Of a DNA stretch of 64,000 bases, positions 30,401 through 37,699 are shown in pieces. The stretch is taken from positions 1 through 64,000 of the forward strand of contig NZ_JAFGZD010000006.1 in the NCBI RefSeq assembly GCF_017165765.1, given 5' to 3'. The notes beneath the pieces are model-generated. The model had not been told where the DNA came from. It did not search any database and worked only from the letters and a program-made list of their open reading frames with translations. The DNA comes from Pseudomonas capsici. Lineage in GTDB: Bacteria; Pseudomonadota; Gammaproteobacteria; Pseudomonadales; Pseudomonadaceae. A program made the position numbers and the translations under genes. Each line of letters starts with the position of its first letter. The stretch's first letter is position 1.

Positions 30401-32058
30401 CCCATCTCAGCGGCCAGGACGACGTGGTGGTCGGTACACCGGTCGCCAACCGGCAGCGTACCGAGCTGGAGCCTCTGATCGGATTCTTCGCCAATACCCT
30501 GGCCCTGCGGGTCAAGGCCGAGCGTGAGACGAGCGTTTCCCGGTTGCTGGTCGGTATCAGAGACCTGACCCTGGCGGCCTTCAATCACCAGGACCTGCCT
30601 TTCGAACAAGTGGTCAGCGCGTTGCAGCCAACCCGAAGCATGAGCCACAGCCCGCTGTTCCAGGTGATGCTCAGCCTCAACAACACACCTCCCGCGCCAC
30701 TGACGCTGCCGGGCCTTGAGATCGAGTCGCTGGAAAGTGCTCACAGCACCACCCAGTTCGACCTGTCGCTGTCCCTCACCGAAGACCAGGGCACGCTGTA
30801 CGGCAGCATGCAGTACGCCAGCGACCTGTTCGATACAGCCACGGTGCAGAACATTCTCGATCTGTTCACCCTGAACCTGGAGCATCTGATCGCTGATGCC
30901 CGGCAACCAGTCGGCAAGCTGCTGGAGCAGTTGCCAGCCCTGGTGCGTGCCGATTCCGCGCCGCATCTGCCGGCCTCGGAATCAGAAGCACAGGAAGCAG
31001 AAGCCTTGCCTTATGAGGCCCCTCATGGCGATACGGAACAGGCCATTGCACGCATCTGGCAGGAACTGTTCAAGACCGAGCAGATCAGTCGCCACGATGA
31101 TTTCTTCAAACTGGGCGGCATCTCGCTGATGGCCGTGCAAATGACCTCAAGGCTGCGCAAGGTGCTGGGCAAGGCCATCGCGGTCCGTGATCTGTTTGTC
31201 GAACCCACCGTGGCCGGTTTCGCCCGGACGCTGGATCAGCAGTCTGGCCAGGGTACGCGAAGCAATCTGGTGCCGATCCGTCGCAGTGGCAGCCAGCGGC
31301 CATTGTTCCTGGTCCACCCGCTGGGCGGCGAAGTGCAATATGCCCGGGACCTGGCACCGGAGCTGGACGCCGAGGTGCCGGTCTACGGGCTGGCGGCCAG
31401 TGGCTTCGCAGCCGGTGAAAAGACGCCGACCACGATCCAGGCCCTTGCTGCCAGCTACCTGACAGCGATTCGCGCCGTGCAGCCCAAGGGGCCTTATCGG
31501 ATTGCGGGTTGGTCCGCCGGTGGTCTGATCGCCCACGAAATGGCGCATCAGGTCATTGCCGCAGGGGAAACCGTCGAGTTCCTGGGGATTATCGACACCT
31601 CGGTCCACAAGACTGCGCCTGCCGAGCATCCAATCAGCGAAACGCAGTTCCTGCTGGAGTGGTTGCCCGAAAGGATCGCGCCGGGCATCAGAAGTGAACT
31701 GGATGCCCATGCGGCCGCCAACCGGATCGAGCAGATGCTTGCGCTTTGCCTGGCCAACGACCTGTTGCCGCAGGAACTGAGCAAAGACATCGACGCCCAG
31801 TCACTGCGCACTCACCTGAAGGTTGCCCATGCCATTCGCCAGGCGGTCGATGCCTATGTCAGCCCGGTGACGGCGGTGAACGTATCGCTGTTTACCGCCA
31901 GGGATCAGGAGCGTGTCGATGCGGCACTGGGCTGGAGCGAGCTGCAGGGTGAGCGTCTGCAGATCACCCCGCTGCGCGGCGAGCACAATACGCTGGTGAA
32001 GGCCCCCTACGTCGGCGCATTGGGCGAGGCCATCACTCTGGCCCTGAAGCGTCTATAA
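18445..32058 (+). CDS. Lipopeptide NRPS 2 (modules 6-9 and thioesterase)
   Basis: About 4537 residues from ATG 18445, which overlaps the NRPS 1 stop by 8 bp; an in-frame TTG at 18433 is less likely. Domain order is C, atypical C, A(Thr), T; C, A(Thr), T; dual C/E, A (same acidic code as module 3), T; C, T; TE. Carrier serines are residues 1505, 2575, 3669 and 4227. The last module has no A domain and an unusual carrier core FKLGGIS, fitting trans-loading with 4-Cl-Thr by the SyrC-type shuttle. The single thioesterase (GWSAGG, Ser about 4357) should close the Ser1 lactone. Together with NRPS 1 this gives nine carriers, the number expected for syringomycin or pseudomycin. Confidence 0.95.
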   Translation: MPELNDRNESLDQLKRAALLRLLQQRGASRTEKAPQDAIEAADRSAALPLSFAQQRLWFLDQLDHAASAAYHMPAALRLTGTLDRSALKSALDHLVARHESLRTTFEQKGEQPVQVIAAADSGFTLVEQDLRDQSPEQARLSATRISEAEAAEPFDLLKGPLIRGRLLQLTDEEHLLLITQHHIISDGWSIEVLVREFSALYEAFVGNQPSPLPPLSIQYADYAAWQRQRMNGELQAQHVEFWRNHLSGAPALLTVPTDRPRPPVQSHEGSTLKFSLPKDLSQAIGAFAQLRAATPFMTLMAAWAVLLTRISGQQDVVIGTVAANRDRQDVQGLIGFFANTLALRVRLQADPSLDEVMAQVRNLMLESSSYQDTPFDLVVEALKPPRSASHSPIFQTMLYTNAGNDAEQLRLPGLTLEFLSSRQEDTQHDLSLHIDEGGEQLVCSLSYSTALFDASTIERLARRFERVLRYFTEAPETRVGALDLDPALDLPQVQPTGHDALETPLSWHQERIWFVDTFETGYLYAANPIYHNIPLLLELSGEIDNSALQTALNGLMARHEILRCRVLSDGARAWQRFEKNAALPLNRLQAATGQCAAIALEDSAQPLHMDGGGLVRATLVQDDTRESVLAITVHHLLADRASMQIIKRDLLELYDAACSGREPQLPDLPVTYRDFAQWQRQLPAATRESLRSFWAYQLRGKLQPMELPLNRPRAAVHVFTPATHAFELTARQVKALEAVARRAGVSTQSLALSAFTALLRRYAGHDELVVGTTAACREDQALQDMVGPVGNLLVLRGACDENTSLQGLLTQTATKLAQAHKHRYMQFDQLVLALNPDKDMSRTALFDVLFNFEQARQTPDQVAGLGVRTLETSLGYGKNDLHLLIVASEAQWQGHMTYNADFFDADFIAQLMQHFVRLLDAFAEHAEQPVDDIPLLDKQEKLVQALHWNDTEAAYPTDATLHQLFEAQVLATPEHIAVNSDEGQLTYKALNERANHLAHRLRASGVAAQELIAILLDRSLDMIVSTLAVLKAGAAYVPIDPASPADRMAYILQDSGVRKIIARAETARSLADTALEVFDPVSSDKERSTAANLENLSAPEHLCYVIYTSGSTGQPKGTLLEHRNVVRLLHNSRSPFTFGSDDVWTLFHSNAFDFSVWEMFGALLHGGRLVLVPEPERRDPALFLDFLEREQVTVLNQTPSAFLPLSEAALGRKETALRALKYVIFGGESLEVNRLAAFHGAFPEVALVNMYGITETCVHVTFKHIEAEDIKVGISNVGRPIPTTVTYVMDSKQRLLPVGVPGEICVGGLGVGRGYLNRPELTAERFIDDPLRPGERLYRSGDLGKLLSNGEIVHLGRMDAQVKIRGFRIELGEIEAKLLACEGVHEVRVLARDDARQGKRLIAYLIPEPGAAIEVAALRKQLGATLPDYMVPSAFVSLNAYPLTANGKLDQDALPAAGVDSMSERGYEAPQGATEQALAQIYQELLGVERVGRRDGFFELGGHSLLAAQLVSRVRQMLGGELMLRELFSHPTVEELARVIGTLEQTTVADIQPVNRETPLALSFSQQRLWFLDQLDPNASIAYHMPASLQLHGELNTRALKEALDHLVARHEGLRTTFKRIGEQPVQVIAAPDSGFSLTEHDLRALPFAEAQSSAARIAQREAAAPFDLQQGPLIRGSLVHLADDEYRLHITQHHIISDGWSVGVLVREFAQLYESFSQGNTPSLKPLAIQYADYAAWQRETLSGPQLASQLEQWREHLSGAPTLLTLPADRPRPALQSYRGADVPLALSPQLLAQIERCCKQHDVTLFMVLLSAWSVLMARLGNERDVVIGVPTANRGNAQVESLIGFFVNTLPVRVQLQDSPSVGQLLTQVRDTLLAVHERQEVPFEHVIEALQPPRSLSHNPLCQVALSLNNTPDDGPLNLPGLTLTALNQAQETSQFDLMLSLAENAGELGGAIQYATDLFDRATVERFAQSFQVLLEAFVRDSEQPVMALPLLTPAQLEAHPSLRPPVASFNTHTLIHQRFEQMAEQQPHAIALQFAERQVSYQELNRRANRIAGQLLELNVKPDDRVGILAERGVDMLCAILGVLKAGAAYVPLDPAYPQARLNYLLEDSQPVALLAQPASLDALGALPEIALIELNPQTSPGTATDATLDRNPTPDLGPQHLAYVIYTSGSTGLPKGVLVEHGNVARLFDATQASFSFGSDDVWTLFHSFAFDFSVWEIWGALVYGGKLVIVPTELARSPDDFHALVCREQVTVLNQTPSAFRQFIEAAGRSNEAHSLKEVIFGGEALDVRTLRPWTQHTPLARTRLVNMYGITEITVHATFHAVSQAEIDAGDNGLIGEPLQDLCLRILDAFGQPVPVGVEGEIYIGGAGVARHYLNRPELNAERFIADQFSASPEARLYRTGDVARYRGDGEVVYVGRNDSQIKIRGFRIELGEIEARLQACDGVREAVVIVREDTPGDKRLVAYLIAHEQAMLESSALRAQLASTLAEHMIPSAFVPLSAWPLTTNGKLDRNALPAPDRTATATRDYEAPQGALEMALASAWQELLGIERVGREDHFFELGGHSFLVISLIERLRQNGIVLDVRSVFAAPTLKAMAAVLSTDTGTVSASIPPNLIPEGCTEITPDMLPLVALTQAEIEQIVADVPGGAGNVQDIYPLSSLQEGILFHHLLQNQGDAYLMRTVVKFDQRERLDEFLAALQSVIDRHDILRTALRWSGLPKPVQIVQRQATLPVTLLDSSQAADPLQMLHEHTDTQTLSLDLQQAPLIAAYMTWDRTREQWLLALLDHHLISDNVTLRLIMSEIYTILHGEGHSLPPSHPYRNFIAKAAMVSQEEHEAYFRKLLGDVDETTAPYGVLDVQSSGAGNTKAIRYLSDEVSAAVHRVAKIRGVPNSVLFHAAWGLVVAATSGRDDAVFGTVLSGRSQGASGADQALGMFINTLPMRIRLEQRSVSDIVQDAYEQLSELLTHEQASLALAQRCSAVDASMPLFTVILNCRHGEMITADGSNIAEIDKWDGIQFEASETHTNYPIEIAVATENGAISLTSQTVVGIDPQRIADYLAQAVTVLVQALEHTPQRLADTLDILPEPERQLVLDGFNRTASDFGSPRPLQTLFEAQVQAQPDAIALVHEQQQLTYAQLNRRANQLAQRLLVHGIQPEQRVAICAERGIEMIVALLAVLKAGGAYVPIDPDHPTERIAFILKDSNAQALLCQQALIPHLPAESCRPTLILLDEHDLTAVDNDPQYDRNIDPADLGLTAENLAYVIYTSGSTGQSKGVMVEHRSVFNFSQVMARTTHEHCPPQANVALNAGFYFDMSIKGIAQLFFGHRLIIIPPLIRASGHELLDFLEKHQVHAFDSTPSQLDTLLAAGLLERRSYQPVSVLLGGEALNAATWDKLRQSRNIHFYNMYGPTECTVDASLGLISELGDRPSIGKPLSNMQVLVLDKRGQPAPVGVIGELHIGGAGVARGYLNNPHMTAERFFSNPFSSDPHARLYKTGDLGRWKADGSLEYAGRNDFQVKIRGFRIELGEIESALLTSPAVREAVVIAREDNPGEASSSRLVAYVCGEPTSAEELRALLLKRLPEYMVPSAFVQLDTMPLTANGKLDRRALPAPGQESLASRAYEAPQGEVEEAIAKIWQDLLHVERVGRNDGFLELGGHSLLAVQLLSRLRRKLGTRLTLRELFDAPTVRGLAARVESASSEQSQTIPLANRKEKLALSFSQQRLWFLDHLDPAAGAAYHLPVALRLSGELNPDALQAALDRLVARHENLRTSFALVDGQPEQKIAPADRGFALTRHDLRPLSAAERQQSIEQLGETNASTLFDLGNGPLLRGSLVRTGDHEHLLFITLHHIISDGWSNSVLAHEISVLYSAYSQGQKDPLPALPLQYADYAVWQRQWLQGAALQAQTDFWHKHLHGAPALLNLPLDRPRPAVQSYAGGIIDFALPAGLSEQLRAFSQAQGTTLFMTLLAGWSTLMTHLSGQDDVVVGTPVANRQRTELEPLIGFFANTLALRVKAERETSVSRLLVGIRDLTLAAFNHQDLPFEQVVSALQPTRSMSHSPLFQVMLSLNNTPPAPLTLPGLEIESLESAHSTTQFDLSLSLTEDQGTLYGSMQYASDLFDTATVQNILDLFTLNLEHLIADARQPVGKLLEQLPALVRADSAPHLPASESEAQEAEALPYEAPHGDTEQAIARIWQELFKTEQISRHDDFFKLGGISLMAVQMTSRLRKVLGKAIAVRDLFVEPTVAGFARTLDQQSGQGTRSNLVPIRRSGSQRPLFLVHPLGGEVQYARDLAPELDAEVPVYGLAASGFAAGEKTPTTIQALAASYLTAIRAVQPKGPYRIAGWSAGGLIAHEMAHQVIAAGETVEFLGIIDTSVHKTAPAEHPISETQFLLEWLPERIAPGIRSELDAHAAANRIEQMLALCLANDLLPQELSKDIDAQSLRTHLKVAHAIRQAVDAYVSPVTAVNVSLFTARDQERVDAALGWSELQGERLQITPLRGEHNTLVKAPYVGALGEAITLALKRL
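18580..19930 (+). other. NRPS 2 first C domain (module 6)
   Basis: This is a canonical L-type condensation domain with [21 protein letters not shown] at 18988 and [11 protein letters not shown]. It should accept the chain from T5 of NRPS 1. It is followed directly by a second C-like domain, not by an A domain. Confidence 0.85.
19950..21290 (+). other. NRPS 2 second, atypical C domain in module 6
   Basis: A second C-superfamily domain begins with [12 protein letters not shown]. Its active-site motif is HHLLADR (20347-20367), so the Gly of HHxxxDG is Arg, and the motif normally reading IGFFxNTLxxR is [12 protein letters not shown]. It may be a structural interface domain recruiting a tailoring enzyme, a C domain of the modified-amino-acid class, or a decayed remnant. 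It sits directly before the first Thr A domain. Confidence 0.75.
21320..23060 (+). other. NRPS 2 module 6: A(Thr) and T
   Basis: FDFSVWEMF near 21901, [18 protein letters not shown] and [11 protein letters not shown] give DFWNIGMVH, the standard Thr signature. The carrier serine codon is 22957. This should supply residue 6 (Thr or allo-Thr in relatives). Confidence 0.88.
23100..26270 (+). other. NRPS 2 module 7: C, A(Thr, precursor of Dhb), T
   Basis: HHIISDG lies at 23527. [26 protein letters not shown] and [11 protein letters not shown] again give the Thr code DFWNIGMVH. The carrier serine is at 26167. By colinearity with syringomycin-class peptides this Thr becomes dehydrobutyrine; no separate dehydratase is visible. 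Confidence 0.85.
26320..29560 (+). other. NRPS 2 module 8: dual C/E, A (same acidic code as module 3), T
   Basis: HHLLQNQGD near 26476 marks a dual C/E domain; its core motif is HHLISDN. The A domain is nearly identical to that of module 3 and has the same DMKDLGMVD code. The carrier serine is at 29449. The residue should correspond to the (hydroxy)Asp at position 8. Confidence 0.8.
27720..29450 (+). repeat. Long module repeat, copy 2 (end of C/E8 to T8)
   Basis: Second copy of the NRPS 1 segment at about 11640-13330. Identity is highest across the A domain and the proteins differ at scattered positions only. A 7-residue insertion (near 29122-29142) relative to copy 1 lies just before the LVAYVCGE motif. 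Confidence 0.85.
29590..31230 (+). other. NRPS 2 module 9: C and A-less T with LGGIS core
   Basis: The C domain has HHIISDG at 30019. It is joined by a short acidic linker to a T domain whose core reads FKLGGIS (serine codon 31123), where all other carriers here have LGGHS. No adenylation remnant is evident. This is the expected docking point for the SyrC-type shuttle. Confidence 0.88.
31260..32050 (+). other. NRPS 2 terminal type I thioesterase
   Basis: An alpha/beta-hydrolase thioesterase with nucleophile motif GWSAGG (Ser codon 31513), Asp in GIIDTS and a C-terminal His in RGEHNTLV. It should release the nonapeptide as a macrolactone through the Ser1 hydroxyl. Only one TE is present. Confidence 0.9.
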
Positions 32059-32072
32059 CTTCCAGCAGCAAC

Positions 32073-32103
32073 GGCGGCCAGGCGCAACGAACGCCAGGCC
32101 GCC
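32073..32103 (+). terminator. Stem-loop between NRPS 2 and the cupin gene
   Basis: GGCGGCC-A-GGCG and CGCC-A-GGCCGCC pair around the loop CAACGAA, starting 15 bp after the NRPS 2 stop. There is no T-run, so it may be an attenuator or a 3'-end stabiliser rather than a strong terminator. Confidence 0.5.
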
Positions 32104-32131
32104 ACTCTCTGGATCGAAGCGAGGATTTTTT

Positions 32132-32506
32132 GTGAATGGAGCATCTGCAACGGCCATCAACTTTGCCGACAAGTTTTCCCTGTTCTCCGAGCAATGGACT
32201 CCCAAGGTCATCGCGCAGATGAACGACTACCAGTTCAAGCTGGTGAAGGTCGAAGGCGAGTTTATCTGGCATAGCCATGCCGATACGGATGAAGTCTTTA
32301 TCGTCATTGAAGGCGAACTGGAGATTCACCTGCGCGATGGCAAGGTCACTCTGGGAGCAGGAGAAATGTATGTGGTCGGCAAAGGTGTCGAGCACAAACC
32401 CTGTGCGGCACGGGAAACCCGGATTCTGCTGGTGGAGCCTCGCGGCGTCATCAATACCGGCGAGCATACGGGAGAGATGACCGCCGAGAACGATCGCTGG
32501 ATCTGA
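32132..32506 (+). CDS. Small single-domain cupin protein
   Basis: A 124-residue protein that is essentially one cupin barrel. Motif 1 is [16 protein letters not shown], with two His and the Glu of the metal site spaced as in the family; motif 2 is [12 protein letters not shown]. No membrane segment or signal is seen. It starts with GTG after GCGAGG, 73 bp downstream of NRPS 2 on the same strand, so it may be the last gene of the lipopeptide operon. Small cupins of this type include sugar-binding, dioxygenase and isomerase proteins, so function cannot be read from sequence. A role in tailoring or in handling a precursor is only suggested by position. Confidence 0.8.
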   Translation: MNGASATAINFADKFSLFSEQWTPKVIAQMNDYQFKLVKVEGEFIWHSHADTDEVFIVIEGELEIHLRDGKVTLGAGEMYVVGKGVEHKPCAARETRILLVEPRGVINTGEHTGEMTAENDRWI

Positions 32507-32510
32507 GCGT

Positions 32511-32533
32511 GCTCCCGCACACTGCGCGGGAGC
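32511..32533. terminator. GC-rich hairpin between convergent genes
   Basis: GCTCCCGC and GCGGGAGC form an 8-bp stem 4 bp after the cupin stop, facing the 3' end of the leftward membrane-protein gene. It is a likely terminator, perhaps for both strands. Confidence 0.6.
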
Positions 32534-32546
32534 CTTCAGCCCCGGG

Positions 32547-33572
32547 TCAGGAAACCACCGCCTTGACGGGCGGCTGGGTACGACGTCCCAGTACACCGGC
32601 ACCTGCTGCCACCAGACCGGAAATCACCATGCTGATCAACAGCATCCAGGCCGCCTGGGAAACCCGTCTGGCCGTCACTTCGGCGGCTTCACGGGCTTTC
32701 TGCTCGGCCTGGGCCTTCAACTCCTCATACCTGGCATATGCCTCGCGATAGCTGGCCTGAGCCTGATCGACGATCTGGTTGGCTTCTTCATCGGTCTTGT
32801 TGCCACGGGCCTTGATCAGATTGACCATGGCCTGACGGTCGGCTGCATCCCAGACCTGATTGCCTTTGTCCTTGATGCGATCCATCAGGCCGCCCAATTG
32901 ATCATCGGCCTGCCGAGGGTTCTGCGCACCTTGCCGGGCAGTATCCTGCGCATCCTGCTGAGCGGACTCGACGTCCTGGCGGACATTGTCAGGGTTCAGT
33001 TCCGGCTTGCCGGTCTGGCGCATGGCCGTTTCGATTTCCCCCTGAATATCGTTGAGGTTGAAGTCGATACCTTGCGCACGCAGTTGTTCCTGAATCCTGT
33101 CACCCAGCGCAGGTGCGACCTGAGCGATGCCACTGCCCAGTGCCGACATGCCGCTGCCCGCCAGATTCAGGCCACCGCGCACCACGCCCGTGACAGCACT
33201 GGAAACCAGATAGACCGTGATCAGAGAAACGCTGGCCCATACCATCAGACCATGAAGCGCGCCCTCACGCTGGGCCAGGCGCCCTGCTGCCCAGCCGCCG
33301 ACGAACAGCGAGATCATGGAACTGGCGACCAGCCAGATACCGGCCCCGGTGCCGATCCCGGACATGGGGTTGGCTTCCTCGATCGGATCGATGCTGGCAG
33401 TGCCGATAGCCGTACCCAGCAGGTTCAGCAGCAATGAAACGACCATGGCCAGCACGACACCGGCCAGTATCGCACTCCAGGAAATACGCTTGAGCACTGG
33501 CGCAATGGTAGGGGTGTCCTGACGGACATAGGCGGGATCGGTGCCCGGAGTAATACGGTCATCGCGAATCAT
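32547..33572 (-). CDS. Predicted inner-membrane protein with long soluble helical insert
   Basis: A 341-residue protein. It has hydrophobic segments near residues 32-56 (ISWSAILAGVVLAMVVSLLL), 80-100 and 110-135, then a long charged region rich in Asp, Gln, Arg and Ala (about 150-300) that looks helical, and a last membrane helix (AAWMLLISMVISGLVAAGAGVL) before the C terminus. I chose ATG 33572 because it follows AAGGA; the longer frame to 33641 has no ribosome site. Comparable proteins in Pseudomonas are annotated only as hypothetical membrane proteins, sometimes PhnA-like. Nothing links it to the lipopeptide genes, from which it is separated by a terminator. Confidence 0.75.
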   Translation of the reverse strand: MIRDDRITPGTDPAYVRQDTPTIAPVLKRISWSAILAGVVLAMVVSLLLNLLGTAIGTASIDPIEEANPMSGIGTGAGIWLVASSMISLFVGGWAAGRLAQREGALHGLMVWASVSLITVYLVSSAVTGVVRGGLNLAGSGMSALGSGIAQVAPALGDRIQEQLRAQGIDFNLNDIQGEIETAMRQTGKPELNPDNVRQDVESAQQDAQDTARQGAQNPRQADDQLGGLMDRIKDKGNQVWDAADRQAMVNLIKARGNKTDEEANQIVDQAQASYREAYARYEELKAQAEQKAREAAEVTARRVSQAAWMLLISMVISGLVAAGAGVLGRRTQPPVKAVVS

Positions 33573-33941
33573 GGTGATAGTCCTTGAAGTCAGTGGCAGA
33601 ACACGCAACAAGTCTGCGTTAGTCCAGTGACCCGAAGGCAAGTCAGGAAGTTTAATACTTCCGTCGAATATTTCCCGGGAAGTTATAACATGTGTTTCAT
33701 ATAAGCGCAGCGAGACGACTCATTTATATTACAACCTGAACCACCCCATCAAAACGCTGCATACGACTATTGATGTCCGATAATATAAAAACCATCCAGT
33801 TATATCTTATTGTGGTTGTACCTGCGCAAAACTCGATACCAGAAAGTTCCTGTTATTCAATAGCACATGCGTACTATTTTTATCGGGCCTGTCCCTGAAC
33901 AAGACTAACCTTCAAGAGAAAGCGCCAATACAAGAGCAACC
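33573..33941. promoter_or_regulatory. AT-rich divergent intergenic region
   Basis: The 369-bp gap is clearly more AT-rich than its surroundings, especially 33650-33880. It should hold promoters for the leftward membrane-protein gene and the rightward exported-protein gene. It contains one copy of the AATAGYAC palindrome at 33859-33878. I see no gene. Confidence 0.6.
33859..33878. promoter_or_regulatory. Palindromic box, copy 1 (AATAGCAC-ATGC-GTACTATT)
   Basis: A 20-bp dyad with 8-bp arms and a 4-bp centre; one arm has a single C-for-T change. It ends 63 bp upstream of the ATG of the exported protein at 33942. Related copies lie at 42501 and 59135. It is a candidate binding site of a dimeric repressor or activator that I cannot identify. 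Confidence 0.6.
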
Positions 33942-34397
33942 ATGGCCATATCATTCAAATCTGTATCAGTTCTTGCATCAGGTGCAGTGCTTTGCGCCTG
34001 TTCATCCCTGGCACAGGCCAGCGGTCAATTACCACCGTCATCCATCGAAAACCGCATGCTGCCCGACTTCGCTTCCTGCCGGGCCTTCCTCGACGCCACC
34101 TGGCGCGAGGATCAGGGCAAGGCCGATCCGCAGCCGATCCCCACCGAAGACGGCAACCGGCAGACGCTGATCTATTCAAAAGGTGTGGTAGTCATCGACA
34201 CCAACCATGCCACCTATGAAGTGGAGCAAGGCTGGCAGTTTCGCACTCCGCTCCTGGACATTCGCCAGATCCGGACCAGCTACAGCTACGAACGTCGCAC
34301 TTATAGCTGTAACGGTCGCCATCTTTCCGGGACAAGTATCAGCGGTTATGCACTGGAGGGGTATGAGGCAATGCCGGAGGGAAGATCACCGCAGTAG
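33942..34397 (+). CDS. Small exported protein of unknown function
   Basis: A 151-residue protein with a typical signal peptide: basic start (MAISFK), hydrophobic core ending LCACSSLAQASG, with either cleavage after AQA or lipidation at a Cys in the core. The mature part has two further cysteines (SCRAF and YSCNGRH) that could form a disulphide in the periplasm. I do not recognise the family. Upstream are an AT-rich region and palindrome copy 1, so expression is probably controlled by that site. It is convergent with the seven-gene operon that ends 14 bp away at 34411. Confidence 0.7.
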   Translation: MAISFKSVSVLASGAVLCACSSLAQASGQLPPSSIENRMLPDFASCRAFLDATWREDQGKADPQPIPTEDGNRQTLIYSKGVVVIDTNHATYEVEQGWQFRTPLLDIRQIRTSYSYERRTYSCNGRHLSGTSISGYALEGYEAMPEGRSPQ

Positions 34398-34410
34398 AAC
34401 AGATGTGTTA

Positions 34411-35412
34411 TCAAAGCCAGATATCCAATTGTCGCTCTTCAAAAACCAACGGCTGTCCATGCTCCAGCAACCGCCGGATACCCGGACCGAGCAGATCCTG
34501 CGGACCATCCAGCGGCACGGCAGGAGACGCCTGGAAACGTCGTTGATTGACGCTGACCTGCTGCAGAATCTGGCGGTCCTGGCGCAGGATGACCCGAAAC
34601 GCCTTTTGCAGAACGAGGCGTTTGAGCGCAGACGGCCACCAGCCTTGTGCCGTGGCAATCCGGGCAAAGACTCGAAGTTGTCCATCACCGCACGGGGTCA
34701 GCCAGGCGCTGGCCAGCAGGTTGAGGCCGTCGCGACGGTCGCGATATTCGATTTCCGCCAGCCCCGGCAACCGGAAGCGCCCCATGCTGCTGCCCCGCTC
34801 GCCTTCGAACAGGCGCGAAATCAGCCCTGACTGCTTGCCCTCCTCGCTGTACTGCGCCTCGATGCCATCGGCCAGCGGCCGGACCCGGGCGCTGATTTTC
34901 TGCCGTTTCCGATCGTGGCGTATCCAACCGGCGTGGACGAAATGGGTATGAAACCCGTCGAGGAAGTTTTCCGCAGCGTCCTGCAGCGAGCACTGCACAT
35001 GGTCCGTGATCCAGAACGTATCGAGTTGCTGTCTTTGTTCGGCAGGAGCAACCGGCGGCATGGCAGGAGGTTGCCCGCTCAGACAGACCCACACCAGACC
35101 ATGGGCTTCGCAACAGGCCAGACTGTCGAGCAGCGGCTTGTTGCCTGGCGCCTGTTCGGTGCCGGGCACGCGGGTGCAACGTCCGTCAGCGGCAAATCGC
35201 CAACCGTGATAAGGGCATTCGATCTGCCCGTCGCGGACCTTGCCCGCGCTCAAGGGCGCAAAACGATGCGGACAGCGATCCGGCAGCGCAGCGGCGCGTC
35301 CGTCTTCAGCCCGGAAAAGCACCAGCGGCGAGTCGTATAACTGGCACGCCAGGGGCACATTCTTCAATTCGTGACTGAGCGCGACCGGCCACCATTGGGC
35401 AAGAGGATTCAT
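34411..35412 (-). CDS. Rieske-type aromatic-ring-hydroxylating oxygenase, alpha-subunit-like
   Basis: A 333-residue oxygenase. The N-terminal Rieske domain has the 2Fe-2S ligands C47-P-H49 and C66-P-Y-H69, 17 residues between the pairs. The catalytic domain has the mononuclear iron motif ENFLDGFHTHFVH, with likely ligands H155 and H160. Such enzymes hydroxylate, demethylate or desaturate substrates using electrons from a reductase; no reductase or ferredoxin gene is nearby. ATG 35412 follows AGGAGG and overlaps the stop of the GNAT-like gene by 4 bp. It is the last gene of the seven-gene operon, so it probably oxidises a product made by the upstream enzymes. The substrate is unknown. Confidence 0.9.
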   Translation of the reverse strand: MNPLAQWWPVALSHELKNVPLACQLYDSPLVLFRAEDGRAAALPDRCPHRFAPLSAGKVRDGQIECPYHGWRFAADGRCTRVPGTEQAPGNKPLLDSLACCEAHGLVWVCLSGQPPAMPPVAPAEQRQQLDTFWITDHVQCSLQDAAENFLDGFHTHFVHAGWIRHDRKRQKISARVRPLADGIEAQYSEEGKQSGLISRLFEGERGSSMGRFRLPGLAEIEYRDRRDGLNLLASAWLTPCGDGQLRVFARIATAQGWWPSALKRLVLQKAFRVILRQDRQILQQVSVNQRRFQASPAVPLDGPQDLLGPGIRRLLEHGQPLVFEERQLDIWL

Positions 35413-36548
35413 AGCTTGAACCTCCTCATCAGTGGCACGCCAATGCCATGCAACAGACCACTGAGCAAAGTCCACACCAGTCGACGGCCCCAGGACAGAT
35501 GAGCAACGTGAATCAGACTGTATTCGATCTGCGGCTGACCACCGCGCAAACGCTTGAACCCGGCGGCTCCGGAACTGAAATTCAGGACCTGACGCCGTTT
35601 GGCGGCTTCCAGCAGACACAGGCAGGTCAGTTGCCGATACAACCCCGTTTTTTGCGGCAGTGCCGTGTCATAACCCACGATGGGAGTGCTCAGGGTCGTG
35701 TCATTGGCGAACCAGCCCAACGCGCCGTCGATCTGTCCGTCAGGCCTGCGCAGAGCGCGGATGTCGAGCCAGCCTTCGCGTTGGCCGCGTTGCATCCAGC
35801 GGGCGCTGTAATGCGGATTCAGGATGCAATACTTCTCAAGGTAAAGCAGGTTGTAGAGGTGTTCGATGCGCTGAAAATCGGCATCGCTCAGCACAGAACC
35901 GGACACGACTTCATAGGGCGCGCGCCGCAAGAGCGTGGTGTCCATGCGCACGTTGTGGTGTTTGAGAAACCCGGCCTCGTCCCCTGCCCGACCATCGAAC
36001 AGATAGACCTGACGACTGGGAATGCTCAGGTAGCCGAGGGTTTGCAGATGCTTGCGCAACTCCCGGTTGCTGAAGTCGTTGATGGAGCGAAAACACAAAG
36101 CGTGATCGGGGAAAGCCTGCTGCAGAAAAGCAGTGATCGCCGGCAGTTCGGCGACATTCCATTGGGCCGGGTAGAGATTGGTGGACAGCAGCCAGTTGTT
36201 GACCTGCACCAGCCTGTCGACCCTGGCCGACCGCAGCAAAAGGTCAACGCTTCGGGTCAGCCACTTCAATGGCCAGGTCAGCCAGGGTCGGCCAAGACGC
36301 GAAAGCTCTTCACGGGCATAGCCGCTGTAGGCAGTCCGGGGCGATACCACGTAGCAGTTATCTTCAGGTTCAGTGCCGTCGTTGATGCTGACCGGAAACT
36401 CCTGAGTCCCGGTGTCGAGCAGTGCCATGCGGGTACTGACATTGCCGATCAGGCCCGCGTTGGCACAGGCGCGGACATAGTGCCGGGCCTGGCTGTCGTC
36501 GGGACTGGCCTGCTCGCTGAGGAGTTGTTCCGGCAACAACAGCCTCAT
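35409..36548 (-). CDS. GNAT/FemAB-like acyltransferase, operon gene 6
   Basis: A 379-residue soluble protein without a signal. The C-terminal half has an arrangement seen in GNAT-superfamily N-acyltransferases of the FemAB-like kind: a substrate region (DFQRIEHLYNLLYLEKY) followed by strands and a late helix (LYRQLTCLCLLEAAKRRQVLNFSSGAAGFKR). The assignment is moderate because no short diagnostic motif is decisive. Start ATG 36548 forms an ATGA overlap with the stop of the ATP-grasp gene. In this operon it could acylate an amine made or exposed by the ATP-grasp or adenylating enzyme; this is inference. Confidence 0.6.
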   Translation of the reverse strand: MRLLLPEQLLSEQASPDDSQARHYVRACANAGLIGNVSTRMALLDTGTQEFPVSINDGTEPEDNCYVVSPRTAYSGYAREELSRLGRPWLTWPLKWLTRSVDLLLRSARVDRLVQVNNWLLSTNLYPAQWNVAELPAITAFLQQAFPDHALCFRSINDFSNRELRKHLQTLGYLSIPSRQVYLFDGRAGDEAGFLKHHNVRMDTTLLRRAPYEVVSGSVLSDADFQRIEHLYNLLYLEKYCILNPHYSARWMQRGQREGWLDIRALRRPDGQIDGALGWFANDTTLSTPIVGYDTALPQKTGLYRQLTCLCLLEAAKRRQVLNFSSGAAGFKRLRGGQPQIEYSLIHVAHLSWGRRLVWTLLSGLLHGIGVPLMRRFKL

Positions 36549-37699
36549 GGCGAACGCTCACTCAACGCCTGGCCATTCCACTCGATATCCGCCGTGGAAG
36601 CTGCCAGCAAGCCACAGCGCCGGGAAACGGAGCGGGAGATGATTTCTGCCAGGCTCAGCACTTGCGCGCCCAGCGGCCAGAAGTCGCCTTTCTGTACAAC
36701 CACATCCCTGGCAGCGCTGTAGTCACGCCAGAACGTCGGGCTCAAAAGCCGCGGCGGGGCTGCCAGCAAGAGCATGGCCAAGGCGATCATGCGCGGATCA
36801 TCTGTCGGCTCCAGCACTTTCTCACAGGTTTCGCCCAGACTGCTTACCAGCGACTTGCGCTGATCGTCGAACAGGTGCACGCCACTGGTCGCCCGTGGAT
36901 TGCACTCCAGTACATGGAAGCGCCCCTCGCGGTCCTCGATAAAGTCAAAGCCCACCTGCCCGGTGTAGCCGGTTTCCTGACCGAACCGCTCCAGAAACTG
37001 GCGCACGGCTTGCGGCACGGCTGGCTGAAAGTAGATCCCGGAACCACGTCCCACCCGATAGCGCGGCTGGTAGCAGCTGTGGGCACGCAATTCGCCATCG
37101 ATCAGTACGCTGAAGCTGCAGAACTCTTGCCCGTCGATAAAGCGCTGTGCCACCCAGGGGGATGCATGGTCGGGATGGACCTCGCTCAACTGACGGGCCG
37201 AGGGACGAATCAGGGTCTGCGAGGCAAAGCGCGAGTACGCCGGTTTGAATACCCATTGCTCTGCTTCATCGACAAGGGCCAGCACAGCCTGACGATCGAT
37301 CAGCAGTCGGGTTTCGGGAGCCGTCAGCGCCCAGCCCTGAGTCATGGCAGCGAACTGCCCCTTGTGATGCAGGCGGTGCAACAGGGAAAAATCACTGGTC
37401 AGAACACGACACAGCGGTGCCAGCCGCTCGAGGCCGTGGGACAGATAGAACACTTCTTCGCAGGTGGGCAGCAGCAAGTCGATACGCTGGGTTTCGATCA
37501 GCTTCGCAAGGGCTTCGATCCAGACCGCCGGGTTCTGTCTGGGCTCCGGCAGGCGCACGAAATGGTGTGCCGAACGACTGAAACGACTGAGTGGTTGCCC
37601 CAGAGAATCACCGACGATGACGTGCCATCCGGCCTCGTCAAAAGCCCGTACCCATTCCAGGCAGGCTGGCGCGCGCGCGCCGAGAATCAGTACACGCAT
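36545..37699 (-). CDS. ATP-grasp ligase, operon gene 5
   Basis: A 384-residue protein that starts with a Rossmann-like pre-ATP-grasp fold (MRVLILGARAPACLEWVRAF). Then come features of ATP-grasp enzymes: WVFKPAYSRFA (ATP-binding Lys region), WVAQRFIDGQEFCSF, and the metal-binding end VGFDFIEDREGRFHVLECNPRATSG with the Glu and Asn that bind magnesium. Such enzymes join a carboxylate to an amine or thiol through an acyl phosphate. ATG 37699 lies inside the end of the PaaK-like gene (13-bp overlap), so translation is probably coupled; the upstream extension to 37846 is a shadow of that gene. The substrate is unknown. Confidence 0.85.
   Translation of the reverse strand: MRVLILGARAPACLEWVRAFDEAGWHVIVGDSLGQPLSRFSRSAHHFVRLPEPRQNPAVWIEALAKLIETQRIDLLLPTCEEVFYLSHGLERLAPLCRVLTSDFSLLHRLHHKGQFAAMTQGWALTAPETRLLIDRQAVLALVDEAEQWVFKPAYSRFASQTLIRPSARQLSEVHPDHASPWVAQRFIDGQEFCSFSVLIDGELRAHSCYQPRYRVGRGSGIYFQPAVPQAVRQFLERFGQETGYTGQVGFDFIEDREGRFHVLECNPRATSGVHLFDDQRKSLVSSLGETCEKVLEPTDDPRMIALAMLLLAAPPRLLSPTFWRDYSAARDVVVQKGDFWPLGAQVLSLAEIISRSVSRRCGLLAASTADIEWNGQALSERSP

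Noticed and set aside
35448..36722. Plus-strand 424-codon frame across the GNAT-like and ATP-grasp genes, and the 380-codon frame at 36662-37804
   Set aside because: They lie opposite well-supported overlapping genes with catalytic motifs, and their translations are low in structure and rich in Gln and His typical of shadow frames.
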